64,000 bases of DNA. Origin: Fen-1308 sp035319125. Lineage in GTDB: Bacteria > Nitrospirota > Thermodesulfovibrionia > Thermodesulfovibrionales > Dissulfurispiraceae. The DNA lies in assembly GCA_035319125.1 (NCBI GenBank), contig DATHDG010000014.1:124001-188000 (forward strand), given 5' to 3'. Positions 50,287 to 58,175 of the stretch are shown piece by piece. Positions within the stretch are counted from its first letter, which is position 1; every line of letters starts with the position of its first letter. The notes beneath the pieces were generated by a model. The model ran no database searches and was not told the origin of the DNA. It worked only from the letters and a program-made list of their open reading frames with translations. The position numbers were made by a program, and so were the translations under genes.

Positions 50287-51528
50287 ATGCTGAATGTCAT
50301 AAATAAATATTTGGATAAACTCGAAGCTCAGGGACTGTCAAAGAAAGAGGATTCAACATTTCTTGCGGTGGATGCCGATCTTTTCTGCAACAGACAGACA
50401 GGAGATGATATAGCTTGCCTGTATGAAGTATTGCGAATGATGAATGTGAGCAGCCTTCTTTTTGCCTCTCCTTCTGAACCGTATCGAAGTATTATCCGCC
50501 AGATTGTAGAAAGGGACTCTGAGTGCGGCGCTGGAAATATCATAGTCCCTATGGATTGCGAAACTCGCACCTTCTTCCATGACTTTCCGGTAGTCGACGA
50601 TTTAAATCCGGTTGCAATGGCACATGCGCTTTCGCGCCGCAAAGCGGTAATAATCAGTAATCTTGGCATTGTCACTCATGGCGCATTTACACCGGAACAG
50701 GCTTACATTTCATTCAGCTCTGCATGTTTTTCGATGTTTATAAAATATTTTCACGATTCTCTAGTATATTTCGACAACTGTGCAAGGAACGGTACGCGGA
50801 TTGATACGGATTATGTGAAGGCCTTCATCGATATCGCGCGACTGTCTGTTGTTGTGATGCGGAGAGAACGTGTAGCCCTGCGATCGGAACCGCCGCGCAC
50901 CGAAGATGATGTGGCTGCAATGCTGATGGAGGCAGGCCGGGCAATCGTGACGCGGCGACTGGTGGACTCACATTTCGGCAATATCTCTTATATTTTTAAA
51001 GATCATATATTTATCAGCCGAACTGGAAGCTCACTTGATGAACTCGAACACGACATTGATAAGGTGCCTCTTGACGGTTCATCATCCGTAGGCATAACTG
51101 CATCATCAGAGCTGTCCGCGCACAAGAACATTTATTTGAAAACTGGTCTTAACGCAATTATGCATGCCCATCCCAAATTCTCCGTGATAATGTCCATGTT
51201 CTGTAAAGAAGCATGCTGTGACAGGAGCATATGTCACAAACTATGTGCTAAGAAAAGATTTGTTGGAAATACCCCGGTAGTTTCGGGAGAGATCGGCACG
51301 GGACCAACTGGTCTGGCCGGCACGGTGCCTGCCGTTATGGAGGAAGGTCGCGGGGTGATCATTTATGGCCACGGAGTGTTTGCTGCCGAAAGGGACTCCT
51401 TTCAGAAGCCATTCGATATGCTGGCGCAAATAGAGGAAAACAGCAGACAGCAATATGCCAATGCGATTTCGGATTTACTGAAGCATCTCCTCGATAGTCC
51501 CTTTGACGGCTTTGCCGAGAGCGGTTAG
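50287..51528 (+). CDS. Class II aldolase/adducin family protein with an extra N-terminal domain
   Basis: A 413-residue protein. The C-terminal half (from about residue 215) is a class II aldolase: HFGNISYIFKDHIFISRTGS, LNAIMHAHPKFSVIMS (zinc His-x-His) and GVIIYGHGVFAA (third His). The N-terminal 200 residues keep features of a second, decayed copy (FHDFPVVDDLNPVAMAHALS, GIVTHGAFTPEQAYISFSS) without the metal histidines. It would cleave or epimerise a sugar phosphate, releasing an aldehyde that the preceding AOR could oxidise. The 3' end overlaps the convergent deacetylase gene by 54 bases. Confidence 0.85.
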   Translation: MLNVINKYLDKLEAQGLSKKEDSTFLAVDADLFCNRQTGDDIACLYEVLRMMNVSSLLFASPSEPYRSIIRQIVERDSECGAGNIIVPMDCETRTFFHDFPVVDDLNPVAMAHALSRRKAVIISNLGIVTHGAFTPEQAYISFSSACFSMFIKYFHDSLVYFDNCARNGTRIDTDYVKAFIDIARLSVVVMRRERVALRSEPPRTEDDVAAMLMEAGRAIVTRRLVDSHFGNISYIFKDHIFISRTGSSLDELEHDIDKVPLDGSSSVGITASSELSAHKNIYLKTGLNAIMHAHPKFSVIMSMFCKEACCDRSICHKLCAKKRFVGNTPVVSGEIGTGPTGLAGTVPAVMEEGRGVIIYGHGVFAAERDSFQKPFDMLAQIEENSRQQYANAISDLLKHLLDSPFDGFAESG

Positions 51529-52389
51529 ATTGTAACCACCTTCAAGTGTAAAAACGATTGGCACTGAAGAGCATCTAATAATGCTGCGGACTATCGACCT
51601 GATTCCAGCCTGCGAAACGCGTGTAGCCGAAAGAGGATCTGCATCCAGGATGTCGTAGCCCGCCGATACAAGGATGATATCGGGAGCGAAGTCATCAACA
51701 AGTTTAGGCATCACATCCTCATACACTTTAGTAAACTCTGCATCTCCTGAGCCTGCGCTCATAGGAGAGTTGAAGGTGAATCCCTCACCCGTATCGCGGC
51801 CTCTTTCAGATTTAGCACCAGTGCCTGGATAGTGTGGATGCTGGTGCGTACTGAAAAAGAAGACTGAACGATCCTTTTCGAATGCATGCTGAGTGCCGTT
51901 TCCGTGGTGCACATCGAAATCTATTATGAAAACCTTCTTACAACCGATGCTTTGAGCATAACGGGCTCCGATAGCTACATTATTAAATATGCAGAACCCC
52001 ATTGCAGCATCTGCTTCTGCGTGATGGCCGGGCGGACGGACTGCACAGAAGGCCCTCTCAAAAGTCCCTTTGCGGCAGTGCGCTATTGCCTCGATGACTG
52101 CTCCGGCCGCAAAGCATGCAGCCTCCAGGCTGTTTTCAGACATGTAGGTATCTGAATCAAGGTATCCCGTTCCGAAACGCTTTACTCTGTTGATGTACCG
52201 TTCAGAATGAATGAGCGCAATTTCTTCATATGTTGCTTTACGCACAGCAATTCGTATCAGACTGCTCCATAGATTAGTTGAGTCTATGGAGTTGATTATG
52301 GATATTAAGCGGTTGCAGTTTTCCGGATGACCGGCAGGTGTCTTATGTTTTATATAAATGTCATCGTATAGGAAGCCGACGCTCTTCAT
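51475..52389 (-). CDS. Histone-deacetylase-family amidohydrolase
   Basis: A 304-residue zinc hydrolase of the arginase/deacetylase fold (AcuC/APAH-like). Catalytic His pair in VRPPGHHAEADAAMGFC, zinc ligands in VFIIDFDVHHGNGTQHAF, and VSAGYDILDADPLS with the third ligand Asp. In bacteria such enzymes remove acetyl groups from acetyl-CoA synthetase or polyamines; which applies here is open. Its C-terminal coding end overlaps the convergent aldolase gene by 54 bases, so the two transcripts can pair. Confidence 0.9.
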   Translation of the reverse strand: MKSVGFLYDDIYIKHKTPAGHPENCNRLISIINSIDSTNLWSSLIRIAVRKATYEEIALIHSERYINRVKRFGTGYLDSDTYMSENSLEAACFAAGAVIEAIAHCRKGTFERAFCAVRPPGHHAEADAAMGFCIFNNVAIGARYAQSIGCKKVFIIDFDVHHGNGTQHAFEKDRSVFFFSTHQHPHYPGTGAKSERGRDTGEGFTFNSPMSAGSGDAEFTKVYEDVMPKLVDDFAPDIILVSAGYDILDADPLSATRVSQAGIRSIVRSIIRCSSVPIVFTLEGGYNLTALGKAVKGTIEEMLQ

Positions 52390-52448
52390 TCAGTATCATT
52401 ATAACCTTAAATCATTATAATTGAAGTGACGAATTTACTATTCATATA

Positions 52449-52477
52449 TTGACAAATAACGCCAGGTTTGGTAATTT
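52449..52477 (+). promoter_or_regulatory. Promoter of the nickel/cobalt uptake operon
   Basis: TTGACA (52449-52454) and TAATTT (52472-52477) with a 17-base spacer. Expected transcript start near 52484. Confidence 0.65.
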
Positions 52478-52483
52478 AAAAAT

Positions 52484-52549
52484 AGAATATTGAGCCACGA
52501 AGGCCTCAATGAGACCAGAAGGTCTTAGGAAAGCCTTTGTGGCTTTTTT
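52484..52549 (+). promoter_or_regulatory. Terminator-type leader (attenuator) of the nickel/cobalt operon
   Basis: A strong stem AGCCACGAAGGC (52493-52504) with GCCTTTGTGGCT (52533-52544), enclosing GAGACC/GGTCTT, ends in six T: an intrinsic terminator right before the first gene. An alternative hairpin ATTGAG (52489-52494)/CTCAAT (52505-52510) uses the same 5' arm, so the two are mutually exclusive. I do not match it to a known metal riboswitch. Confidence 0.65.
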
Positions 52550-52575
52550 ATTTCTTGACGACCGGGGGTTGACTG

Positions 52576-53331
52576 ATGAAAAGAGTTTTTTATTCCGCCC
52601 TATTAATGATATCGCTTTCTTATAATGCCTATGCAGCCCATCCACTGATCACCGACGACGCTGGCACTCAGGGAAAGGGAAAATTTCAACTTGAGTTAAA
52701 CGGACAGTACGGCAGGGACCGCGGCGAAGAAGTCGTGCAGGATACAACTCCGGCTGTGTCGGCACTGACCTATGGGGTTTTCGAAACGGTAGATGTTTGC
52801 ATTGGTATTCCATACCAATGGATTAAGACAAAATATGCCGAGCAGACCGAACGCCATGATGGGTTTGGCGATCTGTTCTTAGCCGCAAAGTGGAGGTTTT
52901 ATGAAACGAACGGCTTTAGTTTCGCTATAAAGCCAGGTTTATCTTTCCCTACAGGAGATGAGGAAAAGCAGTTAGGCACAGGGAATGTCACTTGCAGTCT
53001 TTTTTTTATAACAACCAAAGAATTGAAACCATGGGCATTTCATCTTAATCTCGGATATATAGGCAACGAAAACAAGCTCGATCAAAGGGTTTCGCTCTGG
53101 CATGTTTCCGCAGCCGCAGAGTTGGAAGTCGCAAAAGGACTGAAGCTTGTAGCCAATACCGGAATCCAAAGAAATACGGACAAGAGCTCCCACACTGATC
53201 CCGCTTTTTTTCTCGGCGGCGTTGTTTATTCGATCACGGATAATATCGACATAGATGCCGGATACAAATACGGACTGACCAAGCCCGAAGTCGACAACAC
53301 GGTCCTTGCCGGGATCACGTTCAGATTTTAG
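52576..53331 (+). CDS. Outer-membrane beta-barrel protein (MetA-pathway/phenol-degradation family type)
   Basis: A 251-residue exported protein with a signal peptide (residues 1-20, cleavage near AYAAHP). The mature part starts with HPLITDDAGTQGKGKFQLEL, the usual beginning of the Phenol_MetA_deg group, and shows alternating amphipathic strands ending in TVLAGITFRF, a C-terminal Phe typical of outer-membrane barrels. It is the first gene of the nickel/cobalt uptake operon, so it probably forms the outer-membrane entry for the metal or a chelate. Twelve bases separate it from cbiM. Confidence 0.8.
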   Translation: MKRVFYSALLMISLSYNAYAAHPLITDDAGTQGKGKFQLELNGQYGRDRGEEVVQDTTPAVSALTYGVFETVDVCIGIPYQWIKTKYAEQTERHDGFGDLFLAAKWRFYETNGFSFAIKPGLSFPTGDEEKQLGTGNVTCSLFFITTKELKPWAFHLNLGYIGNENKLDQRVSLWHVSAAAELEVAKGLKLVANTGIQRNTDKSSHTDPAFFLGGVVYSITDNIDIDAGYKYGLTKPEVDNTVLAGITFRF

Positions 53332-53343
53332 AAGGAGGCTGTA

Positions 53344-54027
53344 ATGCATATACCCGATGGTTATTTGAGTCCTCAGACGTATGTTCCTTTATTCGGTGTT
53401 TCGGCATGTATCTGGACGATAGCTCTACGAAAAATAAAGAGCGAACTTTCACATAAACACATTCCTTATCTTGCAATGGCTGCCGCATTCTCATTTCTGA
53501 TTATGATGTTCAATATCCCGATCCCGGGCGGCACCACGGGCCATGCGGTCGGGGCTGGAGTAATCGCTATTCTGCTGGGACCATGGTCCGCCGTGCTTGC
53601 TGTATCGGTAGTCCTGATTATTCAGGCGATCATTTTCGGAGATGGCGGGATTACAGCGGTCGGCGCGAACTGCTTCAATATGGCCGTGGTAATACCGTTT
53701 GTTTCATATTGGACCTTCAGGCTTGTAAACGGGAAAGCGACAACAGGCCCCAGGTTCTATATTTCAGCGTTCCTCGCTGGGTACGCAGGGCTTTCGATCG
53801 CCGCAGTCGTAACCGGTATAGAGTTCGGCATTCAGCCGTTGATAGCGTCCGGCCCGGACGGCCTGCCTCTATATGCTCCTTATCCTTTATCAGTTGCCGT
53901 GACTGCAATGGCACTGGAGCATCTTGCCTTGTTCGGTATCCTTGAAGGCGCGGTTACTATGATGATACTGAAGTATTTCATGAAACATGAACCGGATGCT
54001 GTTTTCGGCATGAGGGAGGTGTCATGA
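53344..54027 (+). CDS. cbiM: ECF nickel/cobalt transporter substrate-binding subunit CbiM/NikM
   Basis: A 227-residue membrane protein with six or seven helices. The N-terminus MHIPDGYLSP supplies the metal ligands (Met1, His2) that must be free, so the ATG at 53344 with its GAAGGAGG site is firm. The loop GTTGHAVGAG and GDGGITAVGANCFNMAVV are family signatures. It binds Ni2+ or Co2+ and, with CbiQ and the CbiO ATPase, moves it into the cell. Overlaps the next gene by four bases. Confidence 0.94.
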   Translation: MHIPDGYLSPQTYVPLFGVSACIWTIALRKIKSELSHKHIPYLAMAAAFSFLIMMFNIPIPGGTTGHAVGAGVIAILLGPWSAVLAVSVVLIIQAIIFGDGGITAVGANCFNMAVVIPFVSYWTFRLVNGKATTGPRFYISAFLAGYAGLSIAAVVTGIEFGIQPLIASGPDGLPLYAPYPLSVAVTAMALEHLALFGILEGAVTMMILKYFMKHEPDAVFGMREVS

Positions 54028-54359
54028 CAACGTTTCATAAGAAACTATGGCTTGGATTAGCGGTCATGGCAGTTTTGTCACCTCTGGGCATTTACCTGCC
54101 TGAGAAATTTGGCGCCGGAGATGCCTGGGGTGAGTGGGGATCTAAAACGCTGAAAAATATGATAGGATATTTACCCGAAGGTTTTAAGAAACTGGCTGAT
54201 ATATGGAAGGCGCCTGTGCCGGACTACAATTTCAGCGGAGAAGGCGCATCTTTCGGCTCCCAGGCCTTGTCCTACATTGGATCGGCTATTCTGGGAGTAG
54301 CTTTAGTGGCCTTGCTCCTTTACCTCATTTCGAGGATTGTGATTAAACATGAAAAGTGA
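54024..54359 (+). CDS. PDGLE-domain CbiN/NikN-like small component
   Basis: A 111-residue protein with a membrane helix at each end (residues 9-27 and about 82-106) and a periplasmic loop. This fits the PDGLE/CbiN-like component of nickel or cobalt transporters, which is needed for CbiM loading. Overlaps of four bases with cbiM and eleven with cbiQ place it in the same operon. The metal cannot be decided from this gene. Confidence 0.78.
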   Translation: MTTFHKKLWLGLAVMAVLSPLGIYLPEKFGAGDAWGEWGSKTLKNMIGYLPEGFKKLADIWKAPVPDYNFSGEGASFGSQALSYIGSAILGVALVALLLYLISRIVIKHEK

Positions 54360-55287
54360 CATACCGTCATTTCTGCTAAGTGCATCTGATATATCTTCAG
54401 ACACGCATTCTGTAGCTGGCGGCAGCGGGCACGCTGATATTTCGTATCTCGAAAAAGGAATAAAAGATTTTGCTGCTTTATTTACAGAAGGCTATGCACA
54501 ATGGGAATTATCTGCGAGAGCAAGTCTGCTTCATGATATTGATGCAAGGGTAAAGATAATATTTCTGGCGGCGCTGACGGTTGTGATAAGCCTGAAGAGA
54601 ACTATAATGCCGGAAGCTATGATCTTCATTTTCATATTCATTCTTGCGTTATTTTGCCGGCTCAATCTTATAAGCTTTTATAAAAAAGTGATTTTAATGG
54701 GCTTTCTGTTTGGCTTTCTTATCTCTGCTCCGTCTTCGCTGAATATAATAGTGCCGGGAAAGGTTGTGCTGCCTTTGATCGTTTTGTCTCACCCGGTCAG
54801 CTTTTGGTTGTTTGATGTCCCTCAGGTCATAGGCATAACTGATAGCGGAATCTCATTGGTATCCTTGCTTACGCTAAGAGTGTTAAACTCTTTGTCGATA
54901 TCATTTCTTATCCTCTATACGACGCCATTTGCAGATATTATCAAAGCTTTAAAAGTATTCAGAGTCCCGGACGCCTTGCTTGTAATGATTTCCATGACTT
55001 ATAAATACATATTTATCTTCGCACATATAGTTTCAGATATGTATTTGGCGAAGAAAGCGCGACTGGTGCGCGGCAGCAGCAGGAAAGAGGCGCGCGAGTG
55101 GATTGCCGGAAGGATCGCATTTGTATTCAAAAAGACACAAATTGAGTGTGAGGAGGTTTTCAAGGCGATGACCGCCCGTGGATTTTCTGGTGAGGTTAGA
55201 ATCTATCATCATAGACATGTGAACATGAGAGACTGGACTGCCGGGTTATTTCTGCTATCTGTAAGTGTGGGGTTTCTATTGATATGA
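54349..55287 (+). CDS. cbiQ: ECF transporter transmembrane protein CbiQ
   Basis: A 312-residue membrane subunit with five or six helices. An unusual 70-residue hydrophilic N-terminus precedes the conserved HDIDARVKIIFLAALTVV start. The two Ala-Arg-Gly coupling motifs that contact the ATPase appear as RLVRGSSRKEAREW and EVFKAMTARGFSGEVR. It links CbiM to the ATPase. The gene overlaps both neighbours. Confidence 0.9.
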   Translation: MKSDIPSFLLSASDISSDTHSVAGGSGHADISYLEKGIKDFAALFTEGYAQWELSARASLLHDIDARVKIIFLAALTVVISLKRTIMPEAMIFIFIFILALFCRLNLISFYKKVILMGFLFGFLISAPSSLNIIVPGKVVLPLIVLSHPVSFWLFDVPQVIGITDSGISLVSLLTLRVLNSLSISFLILYTTPFADIIKALKVFRVPDALLVMISMTYKYIFIFAHIVSDMYLAKKARLVRGSSRKEAREWIAGRIAFVFKKTQIECEEVFKAMTARGFSGEVRIYHHRHVNMRDWTAGLFLLSVSVGFLLI

Positions 55288-56084
55288 TTGAAATAAGCCA
55301 CATTAGTTACTCTTATTATAAGCAGTTTGTCGCATTGCGAGATGTTAGTCTTAGTATTGCCCCTAGAGATAAGTTCGCCGTAATCGGCTCCAATGGCAGC
55401 GGCAAGTCCACGCTCCTCCAGATCCTCGGGGGGCTATTGTTTCCCTCTCAAGGAGAATATCTGTTTCAGGGGACACCAGTCACTGAAGACAATCTTAAAG
55501 AGAAGAAGTTCCTCCGCTTCTTCAGACAGAGGGTGGGGTATGTCTTCCAGGATTCCGACATTCAACTTTTCTGTCCTACGGTCGCCGACGAACTGCTTTT
55601 CGGTCCGTTACAGGTCGGGCTGATGCGTGAAGAAGCGATGGACAGAGCGATGGAAATATTGAAGATGCTGAAGATAGAGAATCTGAAAGACAGGCCGACC
55701 TACATGTTATCAGGAGGCGAAAAGAAAAGAGTGGCCCTCGGTTCTGTGCTTACCATGAATCCCGACGTCCTGCTCCTCGATGAACCCACAAATGGACTGG
55801 ATCCCCGTACGCAGGTTTTTCTTTTGGAGCTGATTCTTGCGCTGAATGAAGCGGGCAAGACAATCGTGATCGCTACACATGATCTCTCGCTTGTGTCCGA
55901 GCTACATGCCGGAGTCGCTGTCCTTTCCGAGGGGCATGAAGTGGAAAAGACAGGCAATGCCGACGACATTTTGCATGATGAAGAGCTGCTGCTTAAGGTT
56001 AACCTGATTCATGAGCATGTGCATTACCACGACGGCCATGCGCACAGCCATCTGCATTCGCATTATCTGTTTCATAAGCATTGA
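55284..56084 (+). CDS. cbiO: ECF transporter ATPase CbiO with His-rich tail
   Basis: A 266-residue ATP-binding subunit. Walker A FAVIGSNGSGKSTLLQIL, Q-loop VFQDSDIQLFCPT, signature MLSGGEKKRVALGSV, Walker B VLLLDEPTNGLD and switch His in VIATHDLSL. The last 25 residues hold eleven or more histidines (HEHVHYHDGHAHSHLHSHYL), a metal-binding tail that favours nickel handling or sensing. It ends the operon; the convergent hydroxylase gene follows after 23 bases. Confidence 0.93.
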   Translation: MIEISHISYSYYKQFVALRDVSLSIAPRDKFAVIGSNGSGKSTLLQILGGLLFPSQGEYLFQGTPVTEDNLKEKKFLRFFRQRVGYVFQDSDIQLFCPTVADELLFGPLQVGLMREEAMDRAMEILKMLKIENLKDRPTYMLSGGEKKRVALGSVLTMNPDVLLLDEPTNGLDPRTQVFLLELILALNEAGKTIVIATHDLSLVSELHAGVAVLSEGHEVEKTGNADDILHDEELLLKVNLIHEHVHYHDGHAHSHLHSHYLFHKH

Positions 56085-56107
56085 ACATAAACAGAACTTT
56101 AGCAATA

Positions 56108-56917
56108 TTACTTGTTTCTCACCAGAAACGGTATGGCCAATAGCCATGGCAGCTTAAGATATTTTGTGTCTCTGAAATTATTGAGTCCGATATTCATGCC
56201 TTCATGTCCCAGCGACGGCTGGGCGCAGTAAGTTCTGAAAATCCTGTCCCACCATGGAAAATTGAAGCCGAAATTGCTGTTTGTCTCGGCAAGTATGATT
56301 GAGTGATGTACCCTGTGCATGTCAGGGGTGACGACAAGTCTTCTCAGGAAATTGTCGACTTCCACCGGTATGCGGATATTGCTGTGGTTGAACATGGATG
56401 TCGCGTTAAGGATAATTTCAAAAAGCAGCACCGACCAAGCCGGAGCGCCAATTATTGTAACGACCGAAATCTTTATCACCATCGAAACGATAATCTCTAT
56501 TGTATGAAAGCGAGCTCCGGTGGTGACATCTATATCCGGATCGGCATGATGCATCCTGTGCAAAAGCCACAGGAGCGGCACCCTGTGGAACACAAAATGC
56601 TGAGTATATATTGTAAGATCAAGAAACATAAACGAAAAAAAACCGGCCGGGGCAGACGGGATTGTCAACACATTGAAAAGACCCCAACCAGTCAGCTCTC
56701 CTACAAAAGCAGTTCCAACTGCTGCAGCAGGAAAGACGACTTTCACTGCCAAGGCATTCAGTATTGTTAGTGCTAAATTATTAGTCCATCTCAGCCTTTT
56801 CTGCGAGGAAAGCTTGCGACGCGGAGATACGATCTCCCATATGCTCATAACAGCAAATACTGACAGAAAGCATACTAACCGGATAAATAGTTCATTGTCG
56901 ATAATGAATACGTTCAT
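56108..56917 (-). CDS. Fatty acid hydroxylase / sterol desaturase superfamily membrane protein
   Basis: A 269-residue integral membrane di-iron oxygenase. The His boxes are HFVFHR, HRMHH (residues about 114-130) and HRVHHS with a later His in FNHSNIRIP, arranged as in the superfamily. Four hydrophobic segments are visible. Members hydroxylate or desaturate lipid chains, including sphingoid bases (Sur2) and sterols, with oxygen. In an organism that looks anaerobic this is unusual. The substrate is not shown; the ceramide operon elsewhere in the window makes a sphingoid target possible. Stands alone, convergent with cbiO. Confidence 0.85.
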   Translation of the reverse strand: MNVFIIDNELFIRLVCFLSVFAVMSIWEIVSPRRKLSSQKRLRWTNNLALTILNALAVKVVFPAAAVGTAFVGELTGWGLFNVLTIPSAPAGFFSFMFLDLTIYTQHFVFHRVPLLWLLHRMHHADPDIDVTTGARFHTIEIIVSMVIKISVVTIIGAPAWSVLLFEIILNATSMFNHSNIRIPVEVDNFLRRLVVTPDMHRVHHSIILAETNSNFGFNFPWWDRIFRTYCAQPSLGHEGMNIGLNNFRDTKYLKLPWLLAIPFLVRNK

Positions 56918-57045
56918 AAGATTAGAACGCCTTGATTAATAAAGCCATGCTTAAGAATACAATGAAATCGTTATCCAGGTCACGCTTGATCAGTCATAGC
57001 AAATCTCTACTATTACTCGCACCATTGCCGCTATGCATTATTAAG

Positions 57046-57074
57046 TTGATGACGGCAGTTATTTCCCTCATAAT
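57046..57074 (+). promoter_or_regulatory. Promoter upstream of the DnaB-N gene
   Basis: TTGATG (57046-57051) and CATAAT (57069-57074) are 17 bases apart, and AAAGGAA follows as ribosome site before the start codon. Confidence 0.5.
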
Positions 57075-57114
57075 ATAGATTAAAGACTTTAAGTGAAAAG
57101 GAATAATAGCAGTG

Positions 57115-57414
57115 ATGCGTACAATTATTGCTGAACAGACACTTTTGGCTTCTATTATTTTTGATAATAAAAGGTTTGCTGCTGCACATGCGCTCATTGG
57201 CCCTGATGATTTTTCTCAGGACATGCACAGAATTATCTATAGGGCAATGGTTGTACTGTATTCCGATAATGAGTTCATTGATTATTTAAATCTTTGTGAT
57301 AAGCTTCTCAGCAACGGTCAGGTGGCAGCCTACGTCTATTTAAAGGAATTTTATTTATGGCCGATTTCAGAAGACATAAGCAGCCTTGCCGAATTGATCC
57401 TCAACCGATCTTGA
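57115..57414 (+). CDS. Stand-alone DnaB N-terminal domain protein
   Basis: A 99-residue protein (GTG 57112 is an alternative start) matching only the N-terminal helical domain of the replicative helicase DnaB: TIIAEQTLLASIIFDNKRF, then IGPDDFSQDMHRIIYRAMVVL, DEFIDYLNL-like helix and LLSNGQVAAYVYLKEF. This domain forms the trimer collar and contacts DnaG primase. No RecA-type ATPase domain follows in any frame; the stop is followed by unrelated sequence, and it has its own promoter. It could modulate DnaB or DnaG, or be a remnant. Confidence 0.72.
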   Translation: MRTIIAEQTLLASIIFDNKRFAAAHALIGPDDFSQDMHRIIYRAMVVLYSDNEFIDYLNLCDKLLSNGQVAAYVYLKEFYLWPISEDISSLAELILNRS

Positions 57415-57460
57415 CTGAACTAAAGAGGCACTATTTTGCCGATTAAGCATTCATAACATT

Positions 57461-57940
57461 CTATCCTATCTTTTCAAAAACATCCTTTGTTGCTTTGCAA
57501 ACAGGACAGCGCCAATCCGGAGGCAACTCTTCAAATGGCACATCTTGCTGGTTCTCTTTGTAAAGCCATTTACATGCCGAACACCGCCAAATTGTTCCAT
57601 CTTCACGGCTGCCAATTTTGGCAGCTACATGCCAGCCGCGAGCCGTCCACTCTTCAAGGCGCGGCGGATAGAAGCCCGAAAAAATAGTCTTGTCTCTGGC
57701 GTCATTGAACTCGACTTCAACAGTATAACCATCTTTAGAAACAATATATCCCCACAGGAAATTATCTTTGGTCTGAGGCGTATCAGCCTTTGCAGAATAC
57801 AAAAAAGTATTGTCGCGTCTCTTTATCTTAGACCAGCTGAAACAACATGAAAGCAAAGATGTACAACCGCATTTACCTCCCAACAGCTGAAGTCCATCGA
57901 TCATAAAGCCACCGGGAGCTTTTTCAATCACTATTTCCAT
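57461..57940 (-). CDS. Protein with a C-terminal rubredoxin-like domain
   Basis: A 159-residue two-part protein. The C-terminal 42 residues are rubredoxin-like: WRCSACKWLYKENQQ and WRCPVCKATKDVFEKIG supply the four iron cysteines, but the spacer between is about eight residues shorter than in classic rubredoxin. The N-terminal 115 residues hold another cysteine set (GGKCGCTSLLSCCFSW) and a beta-rich part (WGYIVSKDGYTVEVEF). I do not recognise the N-terminal domain. Probably a cytoplasmic electron carrier joined to a metal-binding or enzyme module. Confidence 0.75.
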   Translation of the reverse strand: MEIVIEKAPGGFMIDGLQLLGGKCGCTSLLSCCFSWSKIKRRDNTFLYSAKADTPQTKDNFLWGYIVSKDGYTVEVEFNDARDKTIFSGFYPPRLEEWTARGWHVAAKIGSREDGTIWRCSACKWLYKENQQDVPFEELPPDWRCPVCKATKDVFEKIG

Positions 57941-58018
57941 AATACCTCCGTGTCTGCATCAGTCCCAGATCTGCTAATTAGGCCATAAAGACATTATTGG
58001 GACTTGATCCGCAAATAG

Positions 58019-58071
58019 AATCGCAAAAGCTGTGCATTACATAAGAGCATATTCCAGGTGCATTTGCGATT
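58019..58071. repeat. Inverted repeat between nitrilase and rubredoxin genes
   Basis: AATCGCAAA (58019-58027) and TTTGCGATT (58063-58071) are perfect 9-base inverted repeats with inner TGCA/TGCA pairs, and AGTCCC/GGGACT (57961/57999) lies beside them. This may be the transcript end of the nitrilase gene or an operator of the rubredoxin gene. Otherwise the 235-base gap holds no gene. Confidence 0.4.
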
Positions 58072-58175
58072 ATCTATAAGCATATCATTTAAGAGAAGCA
58101 TTTCAAGTATGCGGCAAAATAGGGCGGCCTTATTCGTGACAGCATAATAATTTGCCAATATGGACTTGATTGCAT

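Noticed and set aside
52484..52549. A cobalamin or NiCo riboswitch upstream of the nickel/cobalt operon
   Set aside because: Neither the B12 box nor the NiCo core sequence is present; the leader is only about 65 bases. Reported instead as an unidentified attenuator.
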